A stretch of DNA of 64,000 bases. Source: Trebonia sp963767685. GTDB lineage: Bacteria > Actinomycetota > Actinomycetes > Streptosporangiales > Streptosporangiaceae. Where the stretch lies: the NCBI GenBank assembly GCA_963767685.1, contig CAVYEZ010000019.1, forward strand, positions 372,001-436,000, in the 5' to 3' direction. This document shows positions 63,347 to 64,000 of this stretch, piece after piece; within the stretch, counting starts at the first letter, position 1, and each line of letters opens with the position of its first letter. The notes beneath the pieces were generated by a model. The model did no database searches and had not been told where the DNA came from. It worked only from the letters and a program-made list of their open reading frames with translations. The position numbers and the translations under genes were made by a program.

Positions 63347-63804
63347 TCATTGCTCTGGCTGCGGCGTCGCACATGTTGCAGCGCGAGCGTGCCCGTTACG
63401 GGCGGTTCGGTCAGTGCCGAACCCCTTCACCAGCAGCTTGATCTCGTTACAGGCATAGCGGCGCTTCTTGCTGTCGATATGCGCGAGCGTGCACCGTTCG
63501 CCCGTGCCCTTGGAGTCGTTGCAGGACAGGCACAAGGTCTGGAATCCCTCGGGGAAGCCATTGTCCCGAAGCCAGCGGTACATGCCACACGTCTCGGCAT
63601 CTCGGCCGAACAGCTTCTCGCGGTGTGCTGTGCCACCGCCACGTCCCCCGAACCGCAGCAGGCGCACCGCCAGCCGTAGAAGCCGAAGTCCCGCGCCGCT
63701 AGGTCAGCGCGCCGGCGGCCTCCGATGTTCCCGCCTGCACTCGGGCGTTTGCTCGCACACGCCCCACCTGCTGCCAGCTCGGAGCCGTTTGCCGCATAAG
63801 TCAT
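63347..63804 (-). pseudogene. HNH-type endonuclease gene, frameshifted or deleted core
   Basis: One frame gives FGFYGWRCACCGSGDV (zinc-binding CxxC) and then degenerates; the next gives GGTAHREKLFGRDAETCGMY RWLRDNGFPEGFQTLCLSCN DSKG with the second CxxC. Intact relatives, common in actinobacterial phages and mobile elements, have a short His-containing strand (x-x-D-H) between these parts. Here that piece is missing or shifted near 63640, so the active-site His is lost in either frame. Confidence 0.65.
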
Positions 63805-63807
63805 AGT

Positions 63808-64000
63808 TCACCGGGATATCGTACTCGGCTTCCGCTTCTCCATCGCCCACATCTGCTGGGCGGTGCGGGCTTCCCAGGCGAGCAGTGAGAAGTTGGTTTC
63901 CGATATGGGCCGACGCGGTTTCGACAGGATGCGCTCGCCGCGGGCGGCGGCGATGATCGCGTTGGCCTCCGCGACGAGCCAGGCGCGCACGTTGCCGGCC
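63808..64000 (-). CDS. Partial ORF at window edge, unknown
   Basis: An open frame enters from beyond 64000 and ends at 63808: AGNVRAWLVAEANAIIAAAR GERILSKPRRPISETNFSLL and AWEARTAQQMWAMEKRKP. A GTG at 63990 could be a start, but the frame continues upstream without a stop. Composition is normal; no family recognised. It lies just upstream of the broken HNH gene and may belong to the same element. Confidence 0.5.
   Translation of the reverse strand, partial: AGNVRAWLVAEANAIIAAARGERILSKPRRPISETNFSLLAWEARTAQQMWAMEKRKPSTISR

Noticed and set aside
1..64000. tRNA, rRNA, CRISPR or phage structural genes
   Set aside because: Read for T-arm (GGTTCRANNCC) signals, regular spaced repeats and capsid/tail motifs; none found.

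Overview
The window is high-GC DNA with actinobacterial gene content: SARP/AfsR-type and LAL-type LuxR regulators, NarL- and OmpR-type two-component pairs, several ECF sigma factors, an F420-type (deazaflavin) nitroreductase, VOC proteins, secreted GH30 and GH12 glycoside hydrolases, DHA2 exporters and an AbiEi-free mazEF pair. A soil or plant-litter filamentous actinomycete chromosome fits best; the genus cannot be fixed from sequence reading alone. I see no rRNA, tRNA, CRISPR array or complete insertion sequence.

Layout. 0-2.3 kb: end of an alpha/beta hydrolase, a VOC protein, a DUF899 protein. 2.5-8.8 kb: a truncated FHA-type protein joined to a fossil PIN domain, then an ABC exporter operon (minus) facing a NarL-type kinase/regulator pair (plus). 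8.9-12.3 kb: a LacI regulator divergent from a secreted GH30 enzyme, with two matching operator-like palindromes between them. 12.5-20.5 kb: DHA2 exporter, ECF sigma factor with a SnoaL tail plus a coupled DinB/maleylpyruvate-isomerase-like gene, an OmpR-type two-component pair, a phosphotransferase, a broken SnoaL gene and a cold-shock gene, with several gene fragments between. 20.9-26.3 kb: a secreted unknown, a run of gene fragments, and a membrane protein followed by a secreted two-enzyme cell-wall hydrolase. 26.2-31 kb: FtsX-type permease with two ATPases. 31.3-38.8 kb: an AfsR-like regulator, a secreted propeller-like protein, and a lipid-kinase plus HAD/acyltransferase pair.

39-45.4 kb: a LAL regulator divergent from a methyltransferase and an unusual alpha/beta-hydrolase-glycosyltransferase fusion; this is the best candidate for an undescribed small biosynthetic unit. 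45.6-54.9 kb: mostly small stand-alone genes, a glycine-rich tandem-repeat protein and a 250-bp MITE-like element. 55.1-61.7 kb: secreted GH12-CBM2 cellulase, transposase remnant, an ECF sigma factor with its membrane partner, and a large beta-helix-like membrane protein. 61.7-64 kb: mazEF, a divergent IF-1 paralogue preceded by a truncated copy of its own 5' end, and a broken HNH-type gene, which together look like accessory DNA.

Two themes recur. First, at least eight otherwise well-conserved genes carry single-base-type frameshifts in GC-rich tracts, which is either real decay or uncorrected indel error in the assembly. Second, intact genes are separated by short, out-of-context ends of unrelated genes (LAL, SDR, GT2, methyltransferase, FMO, ISKra4), a sign of repeated recombination.
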